Notes: generated from the letters alone by a model not told the origin. Shown: positions 32,812 through 41,508, counted from the first letter of the stretch. The stretch is 64,000 nucleotides of DNA from Brevibacillus fluminis (GCF_003710825.1 NZ_RHHQ01000005.1:1-64000); one strand, 5' to 3'. Translations and numbers: made by a program.

Positions 32812-33321
32812 ATGGCTTTGCTCGAGACAGAGCGACTACGGCTGCGCAGGATTTCGCTTGATGACGCGGCATTTATCCTGGAGCTGCTGAATGACCCTGC
32901 CTGGATTCGATTCATCGGTGACAAGGGGGTTCGGACGCTTGAGGATGCGCGGAACTATATATTGAATGTGCCGATGAAGATGTATGAGCAAACTGGCTTC
33001 GGGCTGTATTTGGTGGAGCTTGGGGAAACCGGTTCACCGATTGGCATGTGTGGCTTGATCAAGCGAGATTCGCTTCCAGACGTGGACATCGGCTTCGCTT
33101 TTCTCCCTGCCTATCGTTCAAAAGGATATGCCTACGAGTCCGCTGCCGCTGTTTTGGCTGATGGAAAAGAGACATTTGGCTTGCAGCGGATCGTTGCGAT
33201 CACATCCATCGACAACCACGACTCGGCCGCACTGCTGCAAAAGCTTGGGATGCAGGATGAAGGACGGATCCGGCTGGCCGATGATCAAGAAGAGCTTCGG
33301 CTGTTCGGCATCGCGCTATAA
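32812..33321 (+). CDS. GNAT N-acetyltransferase (RimJ/RimL type)
   Basis: This 169-residue protein has the RimJ-like pattern: LLETERLRLRRISLDDAAFI at the start, IGMCGLIKR, VDIGFAFLPAYRSKGYAYES (acetyl-CoA loop with Arg/Gly spacing) and IVAITSIDNHDSAALLQKLG. It acetylates an amino group using acetyl-CoA; ribosomal protein or small-molecule substrates are both possible. ATG 32812 is preferred over 32806 because AAGAGGTG lies 8-9 bases upstream. Confidence 0.9.
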   Translation: MALLETERLRLRRISLDDAAFILELLNDPAWIRFIGDKGVRTLEDARNYILNVPMKMYEQTGFGLYLVELGETGSPIGMCGLIKRDSLPDVDIGFAFLPAYRSKGYAYESAAAVLADGKETFGLQRIVAITSIDNHDSAALLQKLGMQDEGRIRLADDQEELRLFGIAL

Positions 33322-33373
33322 TGCATCCAGGTGAGGATCAACTTTCCATTTTCACTGAGGGAGGCCGACCAGA

Positions 33374-33838
33374 ATGGATCGCCAACACGCCTTATTGACT
33401 GGACATCAACAGGATGCCAAGGCGATACAACAGATTGAATCGCTGACAGCAGCTTTTTTCCGAGCGTTTACGAATAAAGGAATGGAGCCCCCCGTCGAGA
33501 CAATCTGTCAGCTCTTTGTTCCGGGAGGGATCGTCATTCGTAATACAACCGGGACGCCTGATATCTACAGCCTCCGCGAATTCATCGAGCCGCGAAAAGA
33601 GCTGCTTATGTCAGGGACGCTCACCGATTTCGAGGAGGAAGAGCTCGACAGCCGCACGGAGATATTCGGCAACATCGCCCATCGCTTTAGCCTTTATCGG
33701 AAAGCAGGCATCCAAAATGGGGCTGCTTTTGAAGCGAAGGGGATGAAAACCTTGCAGTTCGTCAGTACGCCAGAGGGCTGGAAGCTATGTTCGGTCGCGT
33801 GGGATGACGAGCGCGAGGGGCTCGCCGTGCCCGAATAA
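33374..33838 (+). CDS. SnoaL/DUF4440-like protein
   Basis: This 154-residue NTF2-like protein is suggested by the helical start (IQQIESLTAAFFRAFTNKG), a strand-rich centre and the end TLQFVSTPEGWKLCSVAWDD. Such folds bind small ligands or act as simple enzymes. I cannot choose a substrate. GGGAGG precedes ATG 33374. It follows the acetyltransferase gene by 52 bases and may share its transcript. Confidence 0.7.
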   Translation: MDRQHALLTGHQQDAKAIQQIESLTAAFFRAFTNKGMEPPVETICQLFVPGGIVIRNTTGTPDIYSLREFIEPRKELLMSGTLTDFEEEELDSRTEIFGNIAHRFSLYRKAGIQNGAAFEAKGMKTLQFVSTPEGWKLCSVAWDDEREGLAVPE

Positions 33839-33894
33839 GCGTGTTTGGTAAAAATAGCAGCGGAAGTGGAAGCTATCATTTTGCTATGATGAAA

Positions 33895-33920
33895 AGAGAG
33901 CAGAGCGCTCTCTTTTTTTT
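33895..33920 (+). terminator. Terminator before the two-component operon
   Basis: AGAGAGC (33895-33901) pairs with GCTCTCT (33906-33912), followed by TTTTTTTT. Confidence 0.82.
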
Positions 33921-33939
33921 CGTCATCTTCCCGTCACAT
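33921..33939 (+). promoter_or_regulatory. Predicted response-regulator site upstream of the two-component operon
   Basis: The sequence is CGTCATCTTCCCGTCACAT: two CGTCA half-sites with an 11-base period. A -10 element TATAGT (33948-33953) starts 27 bases after the motif start, with no consensus -35. The same motif with the same spacing recurs at 36261-36279. Confidence 0.68.
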
Positions 33940-34021
33940 AGACAAACTATAGTGAGATGATAGACTGCCATCCCTAGGCCTCTGGTGCCGGCGGGAGTAC
34001 GGAGAGGAAAGGAAGTTTACG

Positions 34022-34696
34022 GTGAAACGTGTGCTTTTGATCGAAGACGAAATGCCGATCGCCCAGATGCTGACCGCTTATTTGGAGCGTGCGCAGTACG
34101 AGGTGACATGGGATATAGGAGAAGGAAACGTATTGGATGTGTATTTGAACTGTCGGCCCGACCTGGTGCTGCTTGACTTGATGCTTCCGGATAACGACGG
34201 GTTCGAGATTCTCCAGCAAGTGCGGCAGTACGGGAGCTGCCCGGTGATCATTTTGACGGCGAGGGGGAGCGTTCCCGACCGCTTGCAGGGGCTTGGGCAG
34301 GGGGCTGACGACTACATTTCGAAGCCGTTTGACCCCGAGGAGGTGGTGGCGCGGGTACAGGCTGTCCTGCGCCGCTCCGTCTATTTGGAAGATAACAAGG
34401 TGATCCGTATGGGGCACTTGGTCATTGATTTTACGGCGCGCACAGCGTCGCTGTATGACCAGCAGCTGGTACTGGCGCCGCGGGACTGGGCCGTCCTCGC
34501 CTTTATGGCGAAACATCCGAATCAATGCTTCACGCGGGAGCAGCTGCTCGATCAAGTGTGGGGAATGGATTATGAAGGCGGTGACCGCGCGGTGGATGCG
34601 GCGATCAAGCGAATCCGCCAAAGCCTGCAAAAATGGCCGGCCAGCGAGGGTGAAATCCTCACGGTGCGGGGCACAGGGTACATGCTCCATGTTTAG
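34022..34696 (+). CDS. OmpR-type response regulator
   Basis: This 224-residue protein has a receiver (acidic Glu8-Asp9, phosphorylation Asp52 in LLDLMLPD, Lys in YISKPFDPEE) and a winged-helix domain with DRAVDAAIKRIRQSL. GTG 34022 is preceded by AAAGGAAG. The end overlaps the kinase gene by 8 bases, so it pairs with that kinase. An 11-base-period direct repeat upstream, recurring before the gene at 36386, is a likely binding site, so it probably activates itself and that gene. Confidence 0.94.
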   Translation: MKRVLLIEDEMPIAQMLTAYLERAQYEVTWDIGEGNVLDVYLNCRPDLVLLDLMLPDNDGFEILQQVRQYGSCPVIILTARGSVPDRLQGLGQGADDYISKPFDPEEVVARVQAVLRRSVYLEDNKVIRMGHLVIDFTARTASLYDQQLVLAPRDWAVLAFMAKHPNQCFTREQLLDQVWGMDYEGGDRAVDAAIKRIRQSLQKWPASEGEILTVRGTGYMLHV

Positions 34697-36203
34697 ACAG
34701 CGCAACCACGAAAAAACCATTCCGTTGCTGCAGTTTTGGACGTGGCGCTATGCCTTGATTTTGCTGGTCACGCTGGTAAGCCTCGGGCTATTGGCGGGCA
34801 TGTGGATACAGGTAAACGATGATCAGCAGCGGTTCTCGGTGCTGCAGGCACGAGCTGAGCAATTAGGGGATTCCTATACGCGCGCGACAAATGTCCAGGT
34901 CAAAATCGTCCGTCAGTTCCAGCTGCAAAAGGGGATCACCGTTAGCTCGGTAGCAACGGCGGTGCCCGCGAAAGCCGCGATGGTAACAGCTACGATGGTT
35001 CCGATGGAAATCGCCCGCCCGATCGAGAAATACGACGATTTCATGCAAATCTTCGACACGCATGACAAGGAAATCGCAACGATTAACAGCCGCAGCAGCA
35101 TGGCCGTGCCCATGGAAGTAGTCAAGACGTCCGCCGATCCGGCTGTACTGGCGCAAGGGCAGTCAGTCCGGGAAAAAATCAAGGTGAACGACGAGACATG
35201 GCTGCGCGTGGGCGTGCCGCTCAGCGAGAATGATGTGATCACCGGAGCGCTGTATTTGAGCGCCCCGCTCGAAGAAAACACCGTAAAGATGAACCAGACC
35301 TATGTCATGCTGACGCTGATCATCGTAGGGATCGCATTTGGCGGCTGGATTGTGATCTATCTGCTGTCACGGAAGCTGACAAGCCCGCTGCGTCAGCTGG
35401 CTGGCGCTGCGATCCAGATTGCGGAGGGCGATTATTCGCCGACCCTGCCGATGATCAACGATGTGAAGGAAGACGAGCTGAGGCAGCTGGTCGCCTCCTT
35501 CGATGTTATGACCAAGCGACTGAAGCAACTAGAGCAAATGCGCACCGATTTGCTGGCAGGCGTGTCCCATGAACTGCGGACGCCGGTTACCTCGATTCGC
35601 GGCATGGTGCAAGCGGTACAAGGCGGTGTCGTGACAGGTGAGAAAGCGGATGAATTTTTGCAGACAACGCTTGAGGAAGCCAAGCGGATGCAGAAAATGG
35701 TGGAGGATTTGCTCGATTTCTCGTCGCTTGAAGCAGGCGTGATCCAGGGAGATCGGAAAGAACTTCTGGCAAGCGAGCTGATCGAAAGTGCCATTTCGCC
35801 GCTTCGTTCCTTATCGGCGTTCGCGTCTACACAAATCAAAGCGGAGCCGACTGATGACTCCCTTGCCGTGATCGGGGATAGCGGTCAGCTCAAGCAGATT
35901 TTGATCAATTTACTGACGAACAGCGCAGCAGCAGGGGCGACTGAGATTACATTTGCCGCGAGCAGGGCGGAGGATGGTGTCGTCATCGATGTAACCGACA
36001 ACGGGAATGGCATTAGAGAGTCGGAAGTGCCCTATATCTTTGAACGCTATTACCGCGGGGACAGCAAACGAAAGAAAAAGCACGGCCTTGGATTGGGGCT
36101 GCCGCTTTGCCGCCTGCTCGCCCATGCCAACGGTGGGGAACTGTTCCTGCTGCGCACATCGGAACAAGGAACGGTGTTTCGCCTGAGATTGCCAAGCAGA
36201 TGA
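34689..36203 (+). CDS. Membrane sensor histidine kinase
   Basis: This 504-residue protein has membrane helices at ~20-40 and ~206-227, with an extracellular sensor of ~165 residues between them. A HAMP domain (228-280) leads to the DHp helix with phospho-His294 in GVSHELRTPVTSI, then the ATPase domain (N box LLTNSAAAG, DNGNGI, GLGLGLPLC). It phosphorylates the regulator encoded in the overlapping gene. ATG 34689 is chosen because it overlaps the preceding stop as in coupled pairs. A terminator is built into its last codons. Confidence 0.93.
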   Translation: MFRQRNHEKTIPLLQFWTWRYALILLVTLVSLGLLAGMWIQVNDDQQRFSVLQARAEQLGDSYTRATNVQVKIVRQFQLQKGITVSSVATAVPAKAAMVTATMVPMEIARPIEKYDDFMQIFDTHDKEIATINSRSSMAVPMEVVKTSADPAVLAQGQSVREKIKVNDETWLRVGVPLSENDVITGALYLSAPLEENTVKMNQTYVMLTLIIVGIAFGGWIVIYLLSRKLTSPLRQLAGAAIQIAEGDYSPTLPMINDVKEDELRQLVASFDVMTKRLKQLEQMRTDLLAGVSHELRTPVTSIRGMVQAVQGGVVTGEKADEFLQTTLEEAKRMQKMVEDLLDFSSLEAGVIQGDRKELLASELIESAISPLRSLSAFASTQIKAEPTDDSLAVIGDSGQLKQILINLLTNSAAAGATEITFAASRAEDGVVIDVTDNGNGIRESEVPYIFERYYRGDSKRKKKHGLGLGLPLCRLLAHANGGELFLLRTSEQGTVFRLRLPSR

Positions 36204-36222
36204 GCTGCTTGGCATTTTTTTT
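36190..36222 (+). terminator. Terminator overlapping the kinase stop codon
   Basis: TGCCAAGCAG (36190-36199) and CTGCTTGGCA (36205-36214) form a perfect 10-bp stem around the TGA stop codon (36201-36203), followed by TTTTTTTT. The last coding codons are therefore part of the stem. Confidence 0.88.
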
Positions 36223-36260
36223 GTCCCGCAAAGATCGTGGTGCCAAGCATTTTTGCCCAT

Positions 36261-36279
36261 CGTCATTTTGCCGTCACAT
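36261..36279 (+). promoter_or_regulatory. Predicted response-regulator site before the exported repeat-protein gene
   Basis: CGTCATTTTGCCGTCACAT matches the site at 33921 at 17 of 19 positions. The candidate -10 TACAGT (36288-36293) again starts 27 bases after the motif start. The downstream gene begins at 36386. Confidence 0.68.
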
Positions 36280-36385
36280 CCGTTTTGTACAGTATACGTG
36301 TAGCCGATCCGACAAGCAGTGGAAACGGCGAACATCTTGGAATCGCAAAAATCACACAGCGGTCAATACGAAGGAGGAACTTTCA

Positions 36386-37249
36386 ATGAAAAAGAAAATG
36401 ACAATGGCAGCAGTAGCTTTGGCAGTATCCGCAATGGCAACCTCGGCATTCGCCGCAGAGCCCGTTGCACAAAAAGAAACAATCCCGGCAAAAACGCTGG
36501 TTGCGGCACAGGAGCTGAAGGCGCCGGAAGCGGTAAGCTTCCAGGAGTTCGCAAAAGGGCAAGGAGTAACGGTAGACGAGCTGCTGGAGCAGATGGAAAA
36601 AGACGGGTCGTTGGCACAGCTTGCGAAAATGAAAGGTCTGTCCCTTGAAGAGATAAAGGATTATTTGAAAGAAGAAGGGAAAGTGGTTGAAGCGTTTGCC
36701 ACACTCCCTGCTCAAGTCATTGACGTCAAGGAAGGCGTAGCGAAGGAAATTTCGCCAGATGGCAAAACTGAGGGGATGAAAATAACGATCGCGAAGCTTG
36801 CAGAAGCAGATAAAGATGGCGGCAAAGGGAACAAGGATGAAGCGGGAACCGCCGTTGCTTTAACCAAAATAGTGACGATTAACGCAAGTGATATCACTGA
36901 CGACAATCATGCAGGCGATAAAACAGCCATGGTCAAAATCACCCGTTCAATCCCGGCTGTAAAAATGGTCGATGCGGCAGAAGTGAAAGGTCAAATGGCT
37001 GCGATTGTTACGACGGGTAACGCGGATTTGACAAAGATGGCCGCTGTCACCGTAAGCTTGAGTCTGGAAGACGTAGCGAAGAGCCAGGGGCTCACGGCAG
37101 ATGAGCTGCTTGCCAAAATGGAGAAGGACGGCTCCCTTGACGTAATCGCCAAATCAAAAAACATGACAACCGAAGAAGCCATCGACTATCTGAAAAAAGA
37201 TGCGAAATTTACGGAAGCTGCGGTCATGATTCCGGCAAAGAAAAAATAA
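36386..37249 (+). CDS. Exported protein with internal duplication, likely two-component target
   Basis: This 287-residue protein has a signal peptide (MAAVALAVSAMATSAFA). Two ~54-residue units (51-104 and 225-278) share a QG-T-DELL-MEKDGSL-AK pattern, then EE and DYLK. They flank a charged, Gly/Lys-rich centre. The two units may form one symmetric helical module. AAGGAGG precedes ATG 36386. The two-component binding motif in its leader suggests that it is the output of the system encoded just upstream. I do not recognise the family. Confidence 0.78.
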   Translation: MKKKMTMAAVALAVSAMATSAFAAEPVAQKETIPAKTLVAAQELKAPEAVSFQEFAKGQGVTVDELLEQMEKDGSLAQLAKMKGLSLEEIKDYLKEEGKVVEAFATLPAQVIDVKEGVAKEISPDGKTEGMKITIAKLAEADKDGGKGNKDEAGTAVALTKIVTINASDITDDNHAGDKTAMVKITRSIPAVKMVDAAEVKGQMAAIVTTGNADLTKMAAVTVSLSLEDVAKSQGLTADELLAKMEKDGSLDVIAKSKNMTTEEAIDYLKKDAKFTEAAVMIPAKKK

Positions 37250-37260
37250 GCAAATAGACG

Positions 37261-37294
37261 AATCCCCTGTTCGCGCAGGACAGGGGATTTTCCT
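37261..37294 (+). terminator. Terminator after the exported repeat-protein gene
   Basis: AATCCCCTGT (37261-37270) and ACAGGGGATT (37280-37289), followed by TTTCCTT. Confidence 0.82.
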
Positions 37295-37307
37295 TCGTGA
37301 ACAGCAA

Positions 37308-37348
37308 AAAAAACGCCTCGCAGGTGAGTAAGCACCTCGAGGCGTTTT
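37308..37348 (-). terminator. Terminator of the EamA exporter gene
   Basis: AAAACGCCTCG (37310-37320) and CGAGGCGTTTT (37338-37348) with inner AGGTG/CACCT pairing; the T8 run lies on the minus strand, 20 bases after the stop of the minus-strand gene. Confidence 0.85.
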
Positions 37349-37368
37349 GGTTGTGAAAAAAGGATGTT

Positions 37369-38325
37369 TTACGTGATTGCCTTGACCAATTTGACCGACT
37401 TTTTTTGCTGGCTTCTGCGCTGGGACAGGTTGTTGAACAGCAGGGCCGCAATGACTAAGAAGGTGCCCATGACCTCAACCATCGTGATATGGTAGCCCTG
37501 AAAAACGAGAATCGCCAACGTCGTCAACGGCACGAAATTGATGAACAAAATGCCATTAAGCGGTGTGAGCAGCTTGATGCCCGCATTCCAGCAGAGCAGC
37601 GCGGCGATCCCTGGTAGAAGCACCATGAAGGCAAGCTCATATTTGACCGAAAGAATCGTTGAAAGCGCCGGAAACGACAGGAAGCCGAGCGCGGTTGCCG
37701 CCGACACGACGATCAGGGAAACGATCGTGCCAAAGAGGCAGCTAAGTGTGGAATAACGCAATGCGGACCAGGTGGAAAAATGATTCCCACCCATCGTGTA
37801 GATCACCCATCCGACGACGCCGGCAAAAATCACGCCGACTGGAAGCAAGCTGGATTTTGCCATCAGTAGAAAATGAAGGTCGCCTTTGGTGATGACGAGA
37901 AGCGCGCCTGCAAACGAGACCAGCATGCTGATCATGGTGAAACGGTTTGGCGTTTTGTGTTTATAAATCCAGAAGACCAGCACGGAAATCATCGGCATCA
38001 TGGCTTCCATGAGCGAAGCGATGATTGTGCCTGTCCCTGGCAGCGAGCTTTGGCCCAAAAAGACGAGCAGGTTGTAGACGGTAAACGCCATGCTTCCGAA
38101 AAAAACAAGGCTTTTGCCCTTTCCTTCCAGCCGAAAGGCGCTCTTGCCTTCTTTCATCAATAAAATCACGGCAAGCAGCAGGCTGCCGATTAAATAGCGA
38201 AAGAATGAAAAATAAATCGGATCAATCCGTTGGAAAGCTCCTTCTGCCACGGGAAACATCGCTCCCCACGACATACTTGCAATCAAACAAAAAAGCCCTC
38301 CAACCACTACACCATTCTTACCCAC
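37369..38325 (-). CDS. EamA/DMT-family metabolite exporter
   Basis: This 318-residue protein has ten membrane helices in two EamA halves (IASMSWGAMFPVAEGAFQRI, later GIAALLCWNAGIKLLTPLNG). GTG 38325 is preferred because AAGGAGGA lies nine bases before it. The ATG at 38373 would put the ribosome site inside the gene and add unrelated residues. Such carriers export amino acids or other small metabolites. It is divergent from a LysR gene with an operator-like palindrome between them, so LysR control is likely. Confidence 0.87.
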   Translation of the reverse strand: MGKNGVVVGGLFCLIASMSWGAMFPVAEGAFQRIDPIYFSFFRYLIGSLLLAVILLMKEGKSAFRLEGKGKSLVFFGSMAFTVYNLLVFLGQSSLPGTGTIIASLMEAMMPMISVLVFWIYKHKTPNRFTMISMLVSFAGALLVITKGDLHFLLMAKSSLLPVGVIFAGVVGWVIYTMGGNHFSTWSALRYSTLSCLFGTIVSLIVVSAATALGFLSFPALSTILSVKYELAFMVLLPGIAALLCWNAGIKLLTPLNGILFINFVPLTTLAILVFQGYHITMVEVMGTFLVIAALLFNNLSQRRSQQKKSVKLVKAIT

Positions 38326-38477
38326 AAAAAACTTCCTCCTTGCATCCTTCTGCAGCATCTTGTTGTGAAACATTTTGTTCCTGCATCCGGAACCGAAAAA
38401 AAACCGGTGTCGCGATGCCCTTACACATCGTAAGGGATAGGAAGTTGTTAGTAAAATGATTGAAATGAAACTTATCG

Positions 38478-38492
38478 ATCATTTAAAATGAT
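38478..38492. promoter_or_regulatory. LysR-type operator palindrome
   Basis: ATCATTTAAAATGAT is a perfect 15-bp palindrome (7-1-7) in the divergent EamA-LysR gap, 27 bases before the LysR start. A shifted ATGATTGAAATGA-like half lies just upstream, as common for LysR sites. Confidence 0.58.
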
Positions 38493-38519
38493 AGCACATA
38501 ACACATGGAGGAAACGTTG

Positions 38520-39380
38520 ATGGAATTGAACGATTTGACGGTTTTTCAGCGAGTGGCTTTTCACGGCAGCGTAAGCAAGGCGGCAGAGGAATTGAACTAC
38601 GTGCAGTCCAATGTGACAGCGAGAATCAAGCATCTGGAAACGGAGCTCGGCACCTCGCTGTTTTACCGCCATCGACGCGGGATGACGCTGACTGCTGAGG
38701 GGAAAAAACTGATCGAGTATGCTGCCAAGGTTATGGCCAGCGTGGAGGAATTGAAGCGTGCATTCCAAGACGAGGAGACGCCGACGGGTGTGCTGGAGAT
38801 CGGCACGGTCGAGATCGTCAATTGGCTGCCGCGCATCCTTTCTGCCTACCATCAGCAATACCCGGGCGTCGATCTGTCCCTGAAAGCGGGTGTGACCGAG
38901 CAGCTGATCAAGGATGTGCTGGATTACAAGCTGGATGGCGCCTTCATTTCGGGGCCGATCAAGCATCCGCTGATTGAGCAATACATGGAGTGCAGCGAGG
39001 AGCTGGTGGTCGTGTCCAAACGTGGGACGCTTACGACGGAAGAGCTGACACATACGCCGCTGTTGCTGTTCAACAAAGGATGTGGATACCGTGCCAAGCT
39101 GGGGAGTTGGTTTCGCCGGGAAGGGATTTTGCCCAAGCAGGTGATGGAATTCGCCAGCTTTGAGACAATTATCGGTAGTGTGGCAGCCGGATTAGGCATT
39201 TCCATCGTCCCGCGATCGACCGTCCGCTACATGGAGCAAAGCGGGCTGTTGTTTTGCCATGCGATTCCCGAGGAGCACCGGATGATCTCGACGGTTTTCA
39301 TCCGGCGCAAAGATTCGCACATGACCAGCTCGATCCGCAAATTTATCGAAACGCTGCAGACGACTCCGCTCATCGAGTAA
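38520..39380 (+). CDS. LysR-family transcriptional regulator
   Basis: This 286-residue protein has an N-terminal winged HTH ([46 protein letters not shown]) and a periplasmic-binding-fold effector domain ([40 protein letters not shown]). It resembles CzcR/YwbI-type LysR regulators that control adjacent exporters. ATG 38520 follows ATGGAGGAAAC. It is divergent from the EamA exporter gene, its probable target. Confidence 0.92.
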   Translation: MELNDLTVFQRVAFHGSVSKAAEELNYVQSNVTARIKHLETELGTSLFYRHRRGMTLTAEGKKLIEYAAKVMASVEELKRAFQDEETPTGVLEIGTVEIVNWLPRILSAYHQQYPGVDLSLKAGVTEQLIKDVLDYKLDGAFISGPIKHPLIEQYMECSEELVVVSKRGTLTTEELTHTPLLLFNKGCGYRAKLGSWFRREGILPKQVMEFASFETIIGSVAAGLGISIVPRSTVRYMEQSGLLFCHAIPEEHRMISTVFIRRKDSHMTSSIRKFIETLQTTPLIE

Positions 39381-39402
39381 AAGAGTGGGGAACGATCAAA
39401 GA

Positions 39403-39440
39403 AAAGAACTGCCCCGCATCGGTGGAGCAGTTCTTTTTTT
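39403..39440 (+). terminator. Terminator after the LysR gene
   Basis: AAAGAACTGC (39403-39412) and GCAGTTCTTT (39427-39436) with a T run. Confidence 0.85.
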
Positions 39441-39466
39441 GTGCCGAACGAAATACTGCCGCCCGC

Positions 39467-39602
39467 TCACTGTGACTTGCCGTTTTTGGCTTTGTAATGC
39501 TCAATTGCCTGTTCCACATATTCCACCAGCTCCCGGTCGACCGGATATTGCCCTACGGGACTAATCAGGATGGGGGCTCCTGACGATGAGCATGATAGGT
39601 TG
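39467..39602 (-). pseudogene. Possible C-terminal gene remnant
   Basis: On the minus strand a short frame reads APILISPVGQYPVDRELVEY, then VEQAIEHYKAKNGKSQ and TGA (39467-39469). This looks like the helical end of a real protein, but no start codon and ribosome site precede it and a stop closes the frame upstream. I do not recognise the parent gene. Confidence 0.35.
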
Positions 39603-39668
39603 ACTCAAAAAATCAATCGCAACTTATATGACCACAACATCAGTTGCGTTACTAAACATCCCAATCGA

Positions 39669-40604
39669 TTATTTCAGGTACAATTCGGCTAATTTAACTA
39701 ACTCTTCTTTGCTTATTGGATTGGATGCTTCTATATGATAGAGGATTGTTTGGGTCGTGTTTGGAACGTCATAAACCCATTGGATATTTTTACCTGTCCC
39801 AAAATCTGTGAAGAGCATATCTACTCCTTTGACAACCAGCTTTTCCTGTTTCAAGTCCCAATCCTTATGGACGAGAATCGTCTCTTTTTCGCTCGTTCTG
39901 GACATCTGGACCGTGATTTGCTTTCCTTGGCTGGTGTAGTTGATGAACATTCTCCAATGATCCTTCGAGAGTTCTACTGGTATCATGGCATACTCTTTTT
40001 TGGACTCCTCTGCTTGTTTTTTCAGTTTTTTTACAATCGCGGCCTGTTCTTCCGGGCTGGGAGGATTCACGTTCGTAATGGGTTCGAAGTCAACGCCTGC
40101 ACTTGTGAACTTGTACTTGCCTTCCAAACTGTCGAAAATCTTGACGGACTGATCCTTCATTTTGGCGCGGAGTGCGGATATATCCGTAAAGTGCATTCTC
40201 TTGCTTCTGGTGTATGTTTTCATATCCGGGATGTCCGAGACGATATAGAAGATAGCAGCCGTGCCTTCTTTCAACAAGTCGTTGGCAAATCCGTGGCTTT
40301 TTAGCGAGCGTAGTTGTTCTTCCTTAGAAGGCGGAGTATAGTTCACTTCTTCCAGTGTTTTGTGCTCATAAACCACGTTGCCCAGTTTGTTTGTCAATGT
40401 ATAGTTAACAGCGGCAAAAGCTGAAGAGACTGTCAAAACCATTCCTGCTGCTACCAATAGACCCACTTTGTATTTCACAAAAAATCGCTCCTTTGTTTTT
40501 TGTTCGGCATACAGCTTTCCCATCACTTTGCCAGCCAAGTCTATTTCGGGATGAAGTTGGTCATGAAAAAGTTTTCTCAAATCCTGATCCTTGTCCGATC
40601 TCAT
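39669..40604 (-). CDS. Membrane anti-sigma-like protein
   Basis: This 311-residue protein has an N-terminal cytoplasmic segment (~45 residues) with sigma-binding character, a single membrane helix (YKVGLLVAAGMVLTVSSAFAA) and an extracellular domain (~240 residues) ending in DUF4367-like WVYDVPNTTQTILYHIE. ATG 40604 follows AGGGAGTG and lies inside the end of the sigma gene, so the reading frames overlap by 44 bases. This pairing is typical of an anti-sigma that holds its sigma factor at the membrane until a signal arrives. Confidence 0.82.
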   Translation of the reverse strand: MRSDKDQDLRKLFHDQLHPEIDLAGKVMGKLYAEQKTKERFFVKYKVGLLVAAGMVLTVSSAFAAVNYTLTNKLGNVVYEHKTLEEVNYTPPSKEEQLRSLKSHGFANDLLKEGTAAIFYIVSDIPDMKTYTRSKRMHFTDISALRAKMKDQSVKIFDSLEGKYKFTSAGVDFEPITNVNPPSPEEQAAIVKKLKKQAEESKKEYAMIPVELSKDHWRMFINYTSQGKQITVQMSRTSEKETILVHKDWDLKQEKLVVKGVDMLFTDFGTGKNIQWVYDVPNTTQTILYHIEASNPISKEELVKLAELYLK

Positions 40605-41154
40605 ACGATCCCACTCCCTTTTCTTGCGCATAATACTTACGGAATTTTGCAGTCGAACGTTCGTATTTTTTTCGAAGAGTGGCGCTGCTTTGATTCAGAA
40701 TGAGGCTGATTTCCTGATAACCCTTCTCTTCAACGCACCGTAAAATCAACAGGTTCCGCTCTTCCGAAGACAATTTCGACATGGCTTTATGCACAAACTC
40801 ATCGAAATAAAGGGCTTCGATTTGTTGATCAATATGCTTGTTTTCTTTCTCATCCCGATAAAAGAATGGCAGATATTTAGCCAGCTTTCGCTTGCGAATC
40901 ACATCAATGCATTGATGGTACGCAATTTTGTACAGCCAGGCACCAAAGGGGGTATCCCGGTTGTACTTCGCCAAATGGCGGTATGCTTTCAAGAAAACCT
41001 CTTGTCCGCAGTCCTCCGCTTCGGAATAATGACCGAGCATGTAATAACAGTAGAGAAAAATCGATTTTTGATAGAGGTGCATGATCTTCTCGAATTTCTC
41101 AGTATCACCTTTCAATACTTCATAAATGACCATTTGTAAATCGGTGTCATCCAA
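40561..41154 (-). CDS. ECF-family RNA polymerase sigma factor
   Basis: This 197-residue protein has region 2 (ILYQKSIFLYCYYMLGHYSE-like segment, AEDCGQEVFLKAYRHL) and region 4 (LSSEERNLLILRCVEEKGYQ, then LNQSSATLRKKYERS). It redirects RNA polymerase under envelope or other stress. The start is TTG 41154 with AAGGAG ten bases upstream; a closer GGAGGG touches the codon. Its end overlaps the anti-sigma gene, and both are transcribed together. No autoregulated promoter was recognised by eye. Confidence 0.93.
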   Translation of the reverse strand: MDDTDLQMVIYEVLKGDTEKFEKIMHLYQKSIFLYCYYMLGHYSEAEDCGQEVFLKAYRHLAKYNRDTPFGAWLYKIAYHQCIDVIRKRKLAKYLPFFYRDEKENKHIDQQIEALYFDEFVHKAMSKLSSEERNLLILRCVEEKGYQEISLILNQSSATLRKKYERSTAKFRKYYAQEKGVGSYEIGQGSGFEKTFS

Positions 41155-41508
41155 CCCTCCTCAACTCCTTTCAACCTAAACAACGAATCATCAATACGAG
41201 AATGTGACGACAAAATAAAAAAATTTATGGAATGATGTAGTACCCGAACTCCCGCCATTTATGCTGCAACTCTAAGATACAGGGTAAGCGTAAAATAGTC
41301 GCCACCTTATGAAAATGGTGGGGACCTCAGTAAGGAGTTATTTATTATTAAATACTCGACAGATCAAGGGTAAGGTCTGCTAGTTCCCAGCAATACGTGG
41401 CTTTCTGGACAGGGGTGTAGAGCAAGACTATCATAAGAAGAAAACGACGGGTGTCCGTGTGGCAAAGCGACATGCGGGCAATCGGGATAAAGATCGAGGG
41501 TAGCGGAC
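41155..41508. other. 354-bp intergenic stretch without a gene
   Basis: It holds a short hairpin (CCACC/GGTGG at ~41302-41323), AT-rich promoter-like DNA before the sigma gene and a 20-codon chance-like frame before 41509. A C-terminal frame ending in RVAKRHAGNRDKDRG (to ~41499) is basic, but too short to name. No riboswitch class or IS end is recognisable. Confidence 0.5.

Noticed and set aside
41155..41508. Riboswitch or IS remnant before the flavoprotein gene
   Set aside because: Only a small CCACC/GGTGG hairpin is visible; no known aptamer signature, inverted terminal repeat or transposase motif could be identified.
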